A stretch of 64,000 nucleotides of DNA from Pectobacterium colocasium (GTDB lineage: Bacteria > Pseudomonadota > Gammaproteobacteria > Enterobacterales > Enterobacteriaceae), in NCBI RefSeq assembly GCF_020181655.1, contig NZ_CP084032.1, positions 806,001 through 870,000 of the forward strand, written 5' to 3'. The translations under genes and the position numbers were made by a program. This document shows, one piece after another, positions 26,255-35,202 of the stretch; position 1 is the first letter of the stretch, and each line of letters begins with the position of its first letter. A model generated the notes under the pieces. The model had not been told where the DNA came from. It did no database searches and saw only the letters and a program-made list of their open reading frames with translations.

Positions 26255-26286
26255 AAAATGGCTACCAGATGGCAGCCATTTTAGGG
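26255..26286. terminator. Terminator after lpxP
   Basis: AAAATGGCT pairs with AGCCATTTT around an ACCAGATGGC loop, about 85 bases after the lpxP stop. The A- and T-rich ends let it work on both strands, so it could also stop the minus-strand small-peptide transcript. Confidence 0.7.
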
Positions 26287-26293
26287 TGGTTAA

Positions 26294-26307
26294 CGTACTT
26301 AAGTACG
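26294..26307. repeat. 14-base perfect palindrome
   Basis: CGTACTTAAGTACG, flanked on both sides by TTAA, just after the stop of the second small ORF on the minus strand. It may be a small terminator stem or a protein site. Confidence 0.5.
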
Positions 26308-26308
26308 A

Positions 26309-26395
26309 TTAACGGAAGATAGCGTGGGGGTTAACACCGCGATAGGTTTTGCCCAACGCTTTTAATATTTGATTGATTTTGCGGACAACGCGCAT
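26309..26395 (-). CDS. Candidate small protein, 28 residues, basic
   Basis: ATG at 26395 with GGGGA about 9 bases upstream. The peptide begins MRVVRKINQILKALGKTYRG and carries about six positive charges and no acidic residue. It follows the 23-residue ORF by 28 bases on the same strand. The combination of shared strand, individual ribosome sites and a strong promoter upstream makes translation plausible. I do not recognise either peptide. Possible roles are an antimicrobial or signalling peptide, a membrane-active toxin or a small regulatory protein. Confidence 0.5.
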   Translation of the reverse strand: MRVVRKINQILKALGKTYRGVNPHAIFR

Positions 26396-26423
26396 CTTTT
26401 TTATCCCCACGATTCTTAAATAA

Positions 26424-26495
26424 TTATTGGTTGAAAGTACCAAAGTTGATGTTGATGTTTTCAAACATAGCGATGATTTTGTTCAGCAGTTTCAT
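26424..26495 (-). CDS. Candidate small protein, 23 residues, amphipathic
   Basis: ATG at 26495 with GAGGAA 8 bases upstream (a further ATG at 26501 is too close to the site). The peptide begins MKLLNKIIAMFENININFG; the first ten residues could form an amphipathic or short membrane helix. It lies about 50 bases downstream of a clear sigma70-type promoter and a CRP-like site on the minus strand, and is followed by a second tiny ORF. Not a known enterobacterial small protein that I can name. Confidence 0.55.
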   Translation of the reverse strand: MKLLNKIIAMFENININFGTFNQ

Positions 26496-26550
26496 GGTCA
26501 TTTCCTCATTGTTAGTTGATTGTTTTTCTGTGATGCTGTTCACGTTTTTA

Positions 26551-26579
26551 AGAATACTCGCACTGATACGAGTGGTCAA
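26551..26579 (-). promoter_or_regulatory. Sigma70-type promoter for the small-ORF pair
   Basis: On the minus strand TTGACC (26574-26579) and TATTCT (26551-26556) are separated by exactly 17 bases. The spacer carries a 5-bp inverted pair (ACTCG/CGAGT) that might bind a repressor. Confidence 0.65.
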
Positions 26580-26585
26580 CTTTTT

Positions 26586-26601
26586 TGTGATGAGAATCAC
26601 A
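26586..26601. promoter_or_regulatory. CRP-like binding site
   Basis: TGTGATGAGAATCACA: both TGTGA and TCACA half-sites are perfect with the 6-base spacing of the CRP consensus. It sits six bases upstream of the -35 box of the minus-strand promoter, so its centre is near -49, not one of the usual activator positions. It could act as an activator with an altered start or as a repressor. Confidence 0.6.
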
Positions 26602-26956
26602 AAAAAATGAACGATCAGTTTGTGAGGAATAAACCGCTGTTTTGATTTTCGTCTAAAAACCTTTTCTGCTTTTTCTTCATACTGACGCGTTTTCAGCGAA
26701 TTGCCTGCTTGAACGCGGCCCGTACTAGCCGAGCGCTGCCTTATCGGACAGATTAAGTGAGATAGGTAAATTGTCTCGATTAGCAGTTGAAATAAGCGCG
26801 GGTGAAGCGGGATAATCACGCGTTTCACATTGCCAGGCACCGTTTATCCAGCTTGTTTTAATACAGCCTGTTTTGATACAGCAGTGTCTTGATATAGCAA
26901 CGTTTCTATACATCAATGTCTTGATAAGACAACGTTTTCCGGTTTTGCATTCAGCG
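26602..26956. other. Intergenic stretch between the small-ORF promoter and adeP
   Basis: About 350 bases without a supported gene. It includes a duplicated TTGATA/CAGC-type low-complexity patch (26860-26930) with repeated TGTTTTGATACAGC-like words. No known RNA was recognised. Confidence 0.4.
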
Positions 26957-26972
26957 AGTTAATCGTTTGCGT
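26957..26972. promoter_or_regulatory. Candidate PurR operator upstream of adeP
   Basis: AGTTAATCGTTTGCGT matches the PurR consensus at nine of eleven fixed positions, with a perfect right half. It lies about 115 bases before the adenine permease gene, a purine-transport gene for which PurR control is biologically sensible. Confidence 0.45.
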
Positions 26973-27085
26973 GCGGGGCCATACGGTTCATGGTGCGCCA
27001 GTGAGGTTGGTGCGCTTGCGGAGCAAGGCCGCAGGAACCGGTCAAATTGATCGTAAATAATAATGGCATTTCAGGGGATACCACC

Positions 27086-28441
27086 ATGTCAAACACCACT
27101 CGTCAGGCTGGCTCGCAGGGCACGCTTGATGCTTTTTTCAAAATTACACAGCGCGGCAGTAATGTGCGTCAGGAAGTATTAGCGGGTCTGACGACGTTTC
27201 TGGCGATGGTTTACTCGGTGATTGTGGTGCCGAGTATGCTGGGCAAGGCCGGCTTCCCGCCTGCGGCCGTGTTTGTGGCAACCTGTCTGGTCGCCGGGCT
27301 GGGATCGCTGCTGATGGGGTTGTGGGCTAATCTGCCGATGGCGATTGGCTGTGCGATTTCACTGACGGCGTTTACCGCGTTCAGTCTGGTGCTGGGGCAA
27401 CAAATCAGTATTCCCGTGGCGCTGGGAGCGATCTTCCTGATGGGCGTGCTGTTTACCATCATTTCCGTCACAGGCATCCGTTCCTGGATCTTACGTAATC
27501 TGCCGATGGGCGTGGCGCACGGAACGGGGATTGGTATTGGTCTGTTCCTGCTGATTATTGCCGCTAACGGTGTGGGTCTGGTGGTAAAAAACCCGATTGA
27601 TGGCTTGCCAGTCGCGCTGGGTGATTTCACCTCTTTTCCCGTCATTATGTCTCTGCTGGGGCTGGCGGCGACCATCGGTTTAGAGAAGCGTCGCGTACCG
27701 GGTGGTATTCTGCTGGTTATCATCGCGATCTCTATTCTGGGGCTGATTTTTGACCCGAAGGTAAAATATGCTGGCTTCTTTGCGTTGCCAAGCCTGACGG
27801 CGGCTGACGGTTCGTCGCTGATCTTCAGTCTGGATATCATGGGTGCATTGCAGCCGATGGTTCTGCCGAGCGTGCTGGCGCTGGTGATGACTGCCGTGTT
27901 CGATGCCACTGGCACGATCCGTGCCGTAGCCGGACAGGCGAACCTGCTGGATAAAGACGGGCAAATCATCAACGGTGGTAAAGCGCTGACCGCAGATTCC
28001 GTGAGCAGCATTTTCTCCAGCCTGGTCGGGACGTCGCCTGCGGCGGTCTACATCGAATCGGCGGCGGGTACGGCGGCTGGTGGTAAAACGGGCTTAACGG
28101 CAACCGTCGTGGGTGTGCTGTTCCTGCTGCTGCTTTTTGTCTCTCCATTAGCGTATCTGGTGCCTGGCTATGCCACCGCACCTGCGCTGATGTACGTTGG
28201 TCTGCTGATGTTGGGCAACGTCTCCAAACTGAACTTTGATGACTTCGTGGATGCGATGTCCGGTCTGGTTTGTGCCGTATTCATCGTACTGACCTGTAAC
28301 ATCGTGACCGGTATCATGCTGGGCTTTGGCGCCCTGGTATTAGGCCGCATTTGTGCTGGCGAATGGCGTAAGCTGAACATCGGCACCGTCATTATCGCTG
28401 TCGCACTGGTGGTGTTCTACGCAGGCGGCTGGGCGCTGTAA
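27086..28441 (+). CDS. adeP: Adenine permease, NCS2 (AzgA-like) family
   Basis: 451 residues with about 12-14 membrane segments. The sequence closely follows E. coli AdeP (PurP): [20 protein letters not shown] at the start, [40 protein letters not shown] and [20 protein letters not shown] in the transport core. It brings adenine into the cell by proton symport. ATG 27086 follows an AGGGGA site; the frame is open 13 codons upstream. It is a single gene ending in a strong terminator. Confidence 0.92.
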   Translation: MSNTTRQAGSQGTLDAFFKITQRGSNVRQEVLAGLTTFLAMVYSVIVVPSMLGKAGFPPAAVFVATCLVAGLGSLLMGLWANLPMAIGCAISLTAFTAFSLVLGQQISIPVALGAIFLMGVLFTIISVTGIRSWILRNLPMGVAHGTGIGIGLFLLIIAANGVGLVVKNPIDGLPVALGDFTSFPVIMSLLGLAATIGLEKRRVPGGILLVIIAISILGLIFDPKVKYAGFFALPSLTAADGSSLIFSLDIMGALQPMVLPSVLALVMTAVFDATGTIRAVAGQANLLDKDGQIINGGKALTADSVSSIFSSLVGTSPAAVYIESAAGTAAGGKTGLTATVVGVLFLLLLFVSPLAYLVPGYATAPALMYVGLLMLGNVSKLNFDDFVDAMSGLVCAVFIVLTCNIVTGIMLGFGALVLGRICAGEWRKLNIGTVIIAVALVVFYAGGWAL

Positions 28442-28450
28442 TCCCTTCCA

Positions 28451-28497
28451 ACAGACCTTCTGGCACCGTCCAGAAGGTCTGTGATTCCTCGTTTTTC
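28451..28497 (+). terminator. Terminator after adeP
   Basis: Thirteen-base perfect stem ACAGACCTTCTGG/CCAGAAGGTCTGT with loop CACCGT, ten bases after the stop, and a TTTTT run a few bases later. Confidence 0.85.
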
Positions 28498-28720
28498 CTT
28501 CCTCTTTCTCTTCCTTATCATTTCTCACGCCAAACACGATTTTATGTGCCCTTTTATTGGCTTTGGGTTGATGTTACTTGTGTGATAATCAATGTTGTTA
28601 TTAATTTCGATTTCGGCCAGAAATCCATTTTCATACCGGACTAAATGCGTTAAATATGGAAGGGCAGTTTGCTCGCTAACAGGCAGAATTTTTTGACTTA
28701 GGAGTACATCTAAGGAAAGC

Positions 28721-30367
28721 ATGGAAATATTTTTTACGATTCTTATTTTGACCCTGGTGGTATCTCTGTCCGGGGTGATTACCCGCATTTTACCTTTTCA
28801 AATTCCCCTACCTTTAATGCAAATTGCGCTTGGTGCCATTCTTGCCTGGCCCCAGTTCGGTTTGCACGTTGATTTCAATCCTGAGCTGTTTATGGTGCTC
28901 TTCATTCCGCCGCTGCTGTTTGCCGATGGCTGGAAAACGCCGACGCGTGAGTTTCTGCGGCACGGTCGGGAAATTATTGGTCTGGCGCTGGTTCTGGTGC
29001 TAATTACTGTGGTGGGCATCGGCTATTTCATCTACTGGATGGTGCCGGGCATGCCGCTGATTGCGGCTTTCGCGCTGGCCGCCGTGCTGTCACCAACGGA
29101 TGCTGTCGCGCTGTCTGGCATTGTGGGTGAAGATCGTATTCCGAAAAAACTGATGGGCATTTTGCAGGGCGAAGCGTTGATGAACGATGCGTCCGGCCTG
29201 GTGTCGCTAAAATTTGCTGTCGCGATTGCGATGGGTACGATGGTGTTTACGGTTTCCGGTGCGACGCTGGAGTTCATGCAGGTTGCGCTGGGTGGGCTGT
29301 TGGCGGGCGTTGGCGTGACCTGGATATTTGGTAAATCGCTGCGTGTTATCAGCCGCTGGAGCGGTGATGATGCCGCGACGCAAATCGTGCTGCTGCTGCT
29401 GTTGCCTTTCGCATCGTATCTGATTGCGGAACACATTGGCGTGTCGGGCATTCTGGCGGCGGTGGCGGCAGGGATGACCATCGGCCAGTCGGGCGTCATC
29501 CGTAGTGCCCCCCTTGCGATGCGGTTGCGAGCAAACGGCGTGTGGTCGATGCTGGAATTCGTGTTTAACGGCATGGTGTTTATCATGCTGGGCCTGCAAT
29601 TGCCGGATATTCTGGAAACCTCGGTGACCCAGGCGGAGCTGGACCCGACGGTTGAAACCTGGATGCTGTTTACCGATATCGCGATCATCTATGGTGCTCT
29701 GTTGCTGCTGCGTTTCTGCTGGCTGTGGGTGATGAAAAGATACAGCATGCACATCCAGAAAAAGCGCCCGATGATCTTCGCCGAGTTTTCTACGCGCGAG
29801 TTGTGGATCGCGTCCTTTGCTGGTGTACGCGGAGCGATTACGCTGGCGGGTGTGCTATCTATTCCGCTGCTGCTGACGGACGGCACGGCGTTTCCCTCGC
29901 GCTATCAGTTGGTGTTTATCGCCACGGGCGTGATTTTGTTTTCTCTGCTGTGTGGGGTGCTGGCCTTGCCGTTTTTGCTACGCGGTGTGGTAGTGGCGGA
30001 CAAGGCGGCGCACGCTAAAGAAATTCGCATGGCGCGTATGGCGGTGGCAGAAGTCGCGATTAAAAGTATGCACAAAATGGAGGAGCGTCTGGCGGCCGAT
30101 CGTGAGGAAAACATTGATGAGCAGGTGCTGAAAGAAGTCAGCGCACGCGTTATCGGTAATCTGCGCCGGCGGCTAATCGATAAAGACGATCCTGAAAATG
30201 GCCTGCTGATTGAGAATCTGGAGCGGCGTTTTCGTCTGACCGCGCTGAATTCTGAACGTGCAGAACTGTACCACTTGCGTGCCACGCAGCAGATCAGCAA
30301 TGAAACTTTGCAAAAAATGCTACGCGATCTCGATCTTATGGAAGCGCTCTTGATCGAAAATGAGTAA
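28721..30367 (+). CDS. yjcE: Na+/H+ antiporter, CPA1 (NhaP) family
   Basis: 548 residues; E. coli YjcE has 549. About 12 membrane segments followed by a ~150-residue cytoplasmic tail. Family stretches include LSPTDAVALSGIVGEDRIPK, GILQGEALMNDASGLVSLKF (with the ion-binding ND) and SFAGVRGAITLAGVLSIPLL. It exchanges monovalent cations for protons across the inner membrane, supporting pH and salt balance. ATG 28721 gives the family length. It is monocistronic, between the adeP terminator and its own terminator at 30427. Confidence 0.9.
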   Translation: MEIFFTILILTLVVSLSGVITRILPFQIPLPLMQIALGAILAWPQFGLHVDFNPELFMVLFIPPLLFADGWKTPTREFLRHGREIIGLALVLVLITVVGIGYFIYWMVPGMPLIAAFALAAVLSPTDAVALSGIVGEDRIPKKLMGILQGEALMNDASGLVSLKFAVAIAMGTMVFTVSGATLEFMQVALGGLLAGVGVTWIFGKSLRVISRWSGDDAATQIVLLLLLPFASYLIAEHIGVSGILAAVAAGMTIGQSGVIRSAPLAMRLRANGVWSMLEFVFNGMVFIMLGLQLPDILETSVTQAELDPTVETWMLFTDIAIIYGALLLLRFCWLWVMKRYSMHIQKKRPMIFAEFSTRELWIASFAGVRGAITLAGVLSIPLLLTDGTAFPSRYQLVFIATGVILFSLLCGVLALPFLLRGVVVADKAAHAKEIRMARMAVAEVAIKSMHKMEERLAADREENIDEQVLKEVSARVIGNLRRRLIDKDDPENGLLIENLERRFRLTALNSERAELYHLRATQQISNETLQKMLRDLDLMEALLIENE

Positions 30368-30426
30368 GACGCGGTGAGGCGATCCTTGTTACCACGTTGA
30401 TTTCTTTCTCTTCTTTTTCCTTCCTC

Positions 30427-30462
30427 AACATCCCCATGGCGTAAGCGATGGGGATGTTTTTT
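30427..30462 (+). terminator. Terminator after yjcE
   Basis: AACATCCCCAT pairs with ATGGGGATGTT and is followed by TTTT, 60 bases after the yjcE stop. Confidence 0.88.
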
Positions 30463-30516
30463 ATGCGCCTGTTTCAAGAACAACGTCAGGTGATTGTAAA
30501 CTGCTTGTCACTAAAT

Positions 30517-30535
30517 GATAATGATTGTTATTATC
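30517..30535. promoter_or_regulatory. Fur-box-like sequence
   Basis: GATAATGATTGTTATTATC matches 16 of 19 positions of the Fur consensus. It lies about 300 bases before the two-component system, with a 127-bp repeat in between. It may mark an iron-controlled promoter for the regulator and the Tad locus, or be left over from another gene. Confidence 0.55.
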
Positions 30536-30579
30536 TGTAGGACTTTTCTTAGAGGCAGAAAAGCCATAAATAGCAAGTT

Positions 30580-30706
<127 letters not shown>

Positions 30707-30836
30707 GAAGTAGAAAACGGCCTGCACGGTATCAACACCGTGTGGGGTGAATGGCTGTTTGAAGGATCTGATAAAAAATAAACGGACATTAACCCTGAAT
30801 TAATTAGGTAATAAGCCACGTTTATAGGGGAAATTT

Positions 30837-31547
30837 ATGCGTGTATTAGTGGTTGATGATGATTCTGTGCTGTGCCATTGGCTGGGGTCTAAATTACATT
30901 CCCACGGCCATTCTTGCCGAATGGTGCATGATGGCGCACACGCATTAAAAGCAATCAAGGATGAAGTTTATGATGTCGTTCTCTTGGACAGAATGTTACC
31001 CATCATGGATGGATTTACGGTATTACGTGAATTACAAGGCTCACGTCATCCGCCTATTATGTTGCTCTCGGCGCTGGATCGTGATGTCGATCGGGTGATG
31101 GGTTTAGAGCTCGGTGCAGAAGATTATCTCGGCAAGCCTTTTAATTTTAATGAGCTTAGGTTACGTCTGGATATTATGGCGCGGCGCGGTAAACGCCATG
31201 CGGATAACCCTTCCATGCTGACTTTTGAAGACCTGCAACTTGACCGTATGCAACGCGTTGCATGGCGCGGCGGCAAGCGTATCGATTTGACCGATAAAGA
31301 AATCAAGTTACTGATTATATTGATGGAGAATCCAGGTCAGGCGATTACGCGCACCATGCTGTTAGAGCGTGTATGGGGCTACAATTTTGATCCACAGACC
31401 AATTTGATCGACGTTCATATGTCAAAGCTGCGGGCGAAAATTGATAAAGGCTTTCCGCGTCCATTAATTAAAACGTTAAGAGCGATGGGCTACGCATTAG
31501 GCACGGTAGATAAGGACAAAACCGATGTTGGCAGCCACGCTGAATAA
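30837..31547 (+). CDS. OmpR/PhoB-family response regulator
   Basis: 236 residues. Receiver domain with MRVLVVDDD acidic pair and phospho-accepting Asp51 in VVLLDRMLP, followed by the switch lysine in LGKPFNF. The C-terminal winged helix is of OmpR type (LTDKEIKLLIILMENPGQAI; LIDVHMSKLRAKIDKGFPRP; KTLRAMGYALG). The start has an AGGGGAAA site. The sensor kinase gene overlaps by 23 bases. Placement directly upstream of the Tad locus makes control of pilus genes the best guess. Confidence 0.92.
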   Translation: MRVLVVDDDSVLCHWLGSKLHSHGHSCRMVHDGAHALKAIKDEVYDVVLLDRMLPIMDGFTVLRELQGSRHPPIMLLSALDRDVDRVMGLELGAEDYLGKPFNFNELRLRLDIMARRGKRHADNPSMLTFEDLQLDRMQRVAWRGGKRIDLTDKEIKLLIILMENPGQAITRTMLLERVWGYNFDPQTNLIDVHMSKLRAKIDKGFPRPLIKTLRAMGYALGTVDKDKTDVGSHAE

Positions 31548-33039
31548 AATAAAAATAAAGAAGCTGGGGCAGCGATGGCAGGTAAAAATAAAACACTGGC
31601 AATTACTGGGGGCAAGCCAATATCCCGGCTTTTTATGCACCTCTAATTTTCGTCAGGCAATAACCATTGTTTTTCTGTTCTTATTGATGATGCTGATGTG
31701 TATTGTCGGCTTCAGTTCACTCAGTGAAACGTTGATTAGAACGCATGTCCGTGAAGTTATTCTGGGTAATATTTACGATTACTCGATGCAGTCGCGTTTA
31801 ACCAATGCCGATAGCCTGATCGCACAATTACGCCAGGATAATCGGGCGAAAGGGGATGAATTACCGCTGTTTCTGGTGATGAATAAAGACGGTGATATTC
31901 TGTATCACAATCATTCTCTAAAACTGCATCCTCTGAAAACGTCTTCTCTACAGGCACTTCCTCTCAATATCCATCCTCTGGAAATGCGGCAGCACACTGA
32001 CTGCCGGATGGATGTCAGCTGCCTTAAGGCCGAAATTTCCAGTCCAGACGATCCCAATCTGATCGGTTTGTCCGTCATGCTGGATGATGGGGGCGTGCTG
32101 TTTACCGCCTATAACATTCGGCCCATGTTAGAACGGGTGAGGACGATCCCGCTGGTGGCGGGGGCAGGACTGTTTATCGTGCTGCTTTTCTGCCTGTTCG
32201 TCAGCCGCCATTTCAGCTTACGCAGTTTACGCAGCGTGGAGAAAATCCGTGCGGCGCTGCATCGCTACAGCAGCGGCGAGCAGCAGGTGCGTATGCCACT
32301 GTCGCCTTATGACGATGATTTTGACAGCCTGAGCGCTGACATTAATCAGAATCTGGAACGGATTGAGCGCCTGATGGAGCAGGTGCGTAATACCTCAAGT
32401 CACGTCGCGCATGAACTGCGTACGCCGTTGACGCATCTGCAAAACCGGTTGTTCAACCTGACGGAGCGGGCAGTGCTGGATAACGACGTTCGTGATGAGT
32501 TGAATCTGGCGGTGGATGAGGTGCACAAAATTCTCGGGCTGTTCCGTACCGTGATGCGCATCGGCGAAATCGAAAGCGGACGCTGCGTGCACCAGTTTGA
32601 GAATATTGAGGCACGCCAACTGTTGGAAGAAATTGCCGAGTATTATCAGCCGCTGGCGGAAGAACGCGGCTGTCGGCTGAAAATTGAAATCAAAGCCGGT
32701 ATCCAGCTTTTTGGCGACCGGGCGCTACTGTTTCAGGCGCTGGCCAATCTGGTGGAGAACGCGCTGAAATACGCGGCGCAGGGGAAATACATCACCTTGA
32801 GCGTGACGCTGTATCGCGGCTGGATCGCGCTGAGCGTTGCTGACCGTGGTCCGGGTATTCCGCCTGCGCTTCATGCTAAGGCGCTACAGCGTTTTCAGCG
32901 GTTGGATCCCTGGTTTCAGTCCGGCTATGGGTTGGGGTTGTCTCTGGTTCAGGCGATTACCGATCTGCACGGCGGCAAACTGTATCTGGACTCCTCTGAA
33001 CCGGGTTTGAACGTCTATCTGTGCCTTAATCGCTGTTAA
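31525..33039 (+). CDS. Sensor histidine kinase partner
   Basis: 504 residues. Two membrane segments (about 46-66 and 206-227) bracket a periplasmic sensor of ~140 residues containing a cysteine pair. A HAMP-like linker leads to the HisKA box HVAHELRTPLTHLQNRL with phospho-His 296, then an HATPase domain with N box NLVENALKYA and G boxes DRGPGIP and GYGLGLSLVQ. It should phosphorylate the overlapping response regulator. The signal is unknown. A weak hairpin follows the stop (33073-33103). Confidence 0.92.
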   Translation: MLAATLNKIKIKKLGQRWQVKIKHWQLLGASQYPGFLCTSNFRQAITIVFLFLLMMLMCIVGFSSLSETLIRTHVREVILGNIYDYSMQSRLTNADSLIAQLRQDNRAKGDELPLFLVMNKDGDILYHNHSLKLHPLKTSSLQALPLNIHPLEMRQHTDCRMDVSCLKAEISSPDDPNLIGLSVMLDDGGVLFTAYNIRPMLERVRTIPLVAGAGLFIVLLFCLFVSRHFSLRSLRSVEKIRAALHRYSSGEQQVRMPLSPYDDDFDSLSADINQNLERIERLMEQVRNTSSHVAHELRTPLTHLQNRLFNLTERAVLDNDVRDELNLAVDEVHKILGLFRTVMRIGEIESGRCVHQFENIEARQLLEEIAEYYQPLAEERGCRLKIEIKAGIQLFGDRALLFQALANLVENALKYAAQGKYITLSVTLYRGWIALSVADRGPGIPPALHAKALQRFQRLDPWFQSGYGLGLSLVQAITDLHGGKLYLDSSEPGLNVYLCLNRC

Positions 33040-33350
33040 TGCGTTTTTTCGTACGATGAACAGGCGCATGACGGGTGATTTTTCCCCGTTTACCATCACT
33101 CGCCTTTCTCAATTTTTATGAATATCCCTGCAAAAAACATGAATATTTATTAATTTTTCCTGTAACGAAAATCATGTTAATAATTGATTTTTATTGATAA
33201 TTTTTTGTATGAAAAGATTAACGAATATTAATGTTCTGCTGCTTGCGGCGCTTGATAATAAGTCTCATTATTAATTTTATTATCATCATGGCTCCCCCGA
33301 ATTCCCGAGTAGGCCATGATTTCTTTGGCTGCGGATTAGAGGCTCTTCCC
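33040..33350. other. AT-rich leader upstream of flp
   Basis: About 310 bases without a gene. The first part has a GGGTGAT/ATCACTC pair that may end the kinase transcript; from 33110 the DNA is strongly AT-rich, and it probably holds the Tad promoter. I see no sigma54-type site or clear operator. Confidence 0.5.
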
Positions 33351-33572
33351 ATGAAAAATATGAAAGCAAAACTGCGTTCTTTCCTGCGTGACGAGAGCGG
33401 TGTAACGGCGATCGAATACGGCATTCTTGCGGCGGCAATGGCGGCAGCAATTGGCGCTATTTTCGGCGGCGACGGTATCTTCGTGAAAGCGCTGAATGAG
33501 AAATTCACCCAAATCGCCGATCAGATTACCGGCACGGGCACCAGCGGCGGTACCTCCGGCGCAGCGAAATAA
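33351..33572 (+). CDS. flp: Flp-type pilin subunit
   Basis: 73 residues. After a short basic leader, SGVTAIEYGILAAAMAAAIG gives the Flp signature: a glycine before the cleavage point, then the glutamate-tyrosine pair of mature Flp pilins and a hydrophobic helix. The C-terminus is a flexible G/T/S tail. It polymerises into bundled Tad pili used for tight adherence and biofilms. ATG 33351 has an AGAGG site. The prepilin peptidase starts 7 bases after the stop. Confidence 0.93.
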   Translation: MKNMKAKLRSFLRDESGVTAIEYGILAAAMAAAIGAIFGGDGIFVKALNEKFTQIADQITGTGTSGGTSGAAK

Positions 33573-33579
33573 TCACGTA

Positions 33580-34131
33580 ATGGCGGATTACACGCACTGG
33601 CCGCAGACGGCGCTGCTGATGGGCTGCCTGCTGTGGTGTATCAGTACCGACCTGTTAGTACGCAAAATTACCAATCGGGTGGTGCTGATTTTATTGCTGG
33701 GCTGGCTGTTCTTCAGCGCTTCACACGTCCTGCAATCCGGTGCGGTAGATATGTTGGCACTACGGAAAACGCTTTGGGCGTTGCCTGGCGCGGCGGCAGT
33801 ACTGGTTGTGGGGTTTTTGCTTTTCCTCACCGGCAGACTAGGTGCAGGGGATGTGAAGCTGATGAGCGTGCTGTGCCTGTGGGTTGGGCAGGGGCACCAG
33901 ATCGTTTTCGTCATGGTAACGGCGCTGGCTGGCGGTGTTTTGGCGCTTAGCCTGCCGCTGCTGAATACTGTACCCACAGCGGTGGCGATGGGCATTCAAA
34001 CCACCAACCGGATATTCAAGAGTCGGTTGCCTATGCCACCTGCATTGCCCGCCGATCTTTCTCAAGGCATACCTTACGGCGTCGCCATTGCGTTCGGTGC
34101 GATGTATGTCCTGATTTTTCCCTTGTTTTAA
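33580..34131 (+). CDS. tadV: TadV/CpaA-type prepilin peptidase
   Basis: 183 residues, an A24-type aspartic membrane peptidase. The two catalytic aspartates are in CISTDLLVRKITN and in the GxGD motif GAGDVKLMSV. It cleaves the Flp leader at the inner membrane and processes TadE/TadF pseudopilins. ATG 33580 gives the expected size; the frame is open further upstream across the end of flp. The next gene follows at 46 bases. Confidence 0.9.
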   Translation: MADYTHWPQTALLMGCLLWCISTDLLVRKITNRVVLILLLGWLFFSASHVLQSGAVDMLALRKTLWALPGAAAVLVVGFLLFLTGRLGAGDVKLMSVLCLWVGQGHQIVFVMVTALAGGVLALSLPLLNTVPTAVAMGIQTTNRIFKSRLPMPPALPADLSQGIPYGVAIAFGAMYVLIFPLF

Positions 34132-34177
34132 TTCTGTCGCAGCTTTAAGACGCACACGCTAGGGTAGGCAAGTTGAA

Positions 34178-35122
34178 ATGAAAGTGAACTCTACATACGT
34201 ACTGTCAGGCGCGCTCGTTCTGGCAGGCATTGTTGCGCTGGTGGTACGTAGCCATCTCTCTTCGGAACCCCCTCCGCCACCTCCTGTAGTGGTGAAAGCG
34301 CCGGAAAAAACGGCTGTTCTGGTGGCTGCGAGAGATCTTCATCCTGGTGATTTCATTGATCCTGCCTCACTGCGCTGGCAGGAGACAGATCAATCGGTTT
34401 CCCGATCATTTAACTTTGTTCGTGGCAAAGACAGCCAGTCTCTGCTGCTGGGCGCAACGCTGCGTGAAACCGTGGCGGAAGGTGCGCCGCTGACCAGTAA
34501 TGTATTGGTTAAGCCAAATGAGCCGGGCTTTGTCGCCGCTGTGTTGCGTAAAGGGATGCGGGCTATCTCCGTTCCTACAAGCGCTATCGCGAGCAATGCC
34601 GGACTAGTGTCGGCTGGCGATCGTGTTGATGTGATCCTCAGCATGAGGCGAGACGATCAGTCTGAGCTACCCGCAAGCCGTAACCAGCCTGTCGTGATGC
34701 CACTGTTGGCGTCACAAACCATCGTTCGCGATTTACGCGTATTGGCGCTGAATGACAGAACCGGTACGCCGGTATACCCACGTTTGGATGCGATGGAAGA
34801 TGGCGCGGCGCTTGATGCCACGGCTAAAAGCCGTGAGCCCGCCGTGCGCTCCCGTCCTGCCACCTACCAAACCGTTACGCTGGAAGTGACGCCTCAGCAG
34901 GCTGAAGAACTCGCCGTTGCCAAAGAACTGGGCATTCTGCATTTGGCGCTACGCAGTGCCGATTTGGATGATGAGGTCGATCCCGCGACAGGGCGACCCC
35001 ATGTGACCACGGTTCCGCGCGCGACCGATATCTACGGGGTGCTATCAGCAGGATCTGGTGAACGCAAAGTGAAAATCTATCGCGCTGAGCAAAAAGACGT
35101 GGTGACGTTCCCCTCCCGATAA
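34178..35122 (+). CDS. rcpC: RcpC/CpaB pilus assembly protein
   Basis: 314 residues. An N-terminal membrane anchor (VLSGALVLAGIVALVVRSHL) and a Pro-rich linker lead to a SAF domain (VLVAARDLHPGDFIDPASLR) and the RcpC/CpaB region (GFVAAVLRKGMRAISVPTSA; AGDRVDVILSM). The protein works in the periplasm near the secretin; related proteins are thought to bind peptidoglycan or modify the pilus. Order matches the classical tad operon. Confidence 0.9.
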   Translation: MKVNSTYVLSGALVLAGIVALVVRSHLSSEPPPPPPVVVKAPEKTAVLVAARDLHPGDFIDPASLRWQETDQSVSRSFNFVRGKDSQSLLLGATLRETVAEGAPLTSNVLVKPNEPGFVAAVLRKGMRAISVPTSAIASNAGLVSAGDRVDVILSMRRDDQSELPASRNQPVVMPLLASQTIVRDLRVLALNDRTGTPVYPRLDAMEDGAALDATAKSREPAVRSRPATYQTVTLEVTPQQAEELAVAKELGILHLALRSADLDDEVDPATGRPHVTTVPRATDIYGVLSAGSGERKVKIYRAEQKDVVTFPSR

Positions 35123-35202
35123 GACGAGTACGCCATCTGACAGCCCGCGGGGAGCCGCGAGTTGCTCATGGAAAAATGAAGCCCATTACGGAAATTAAGT
35201 AA

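Noticed and set aside
33040..33350. Sigma54 promoter before flp
   Set aside because: No GG-N10-GC element with suitable context was found in the AT-rich leader.
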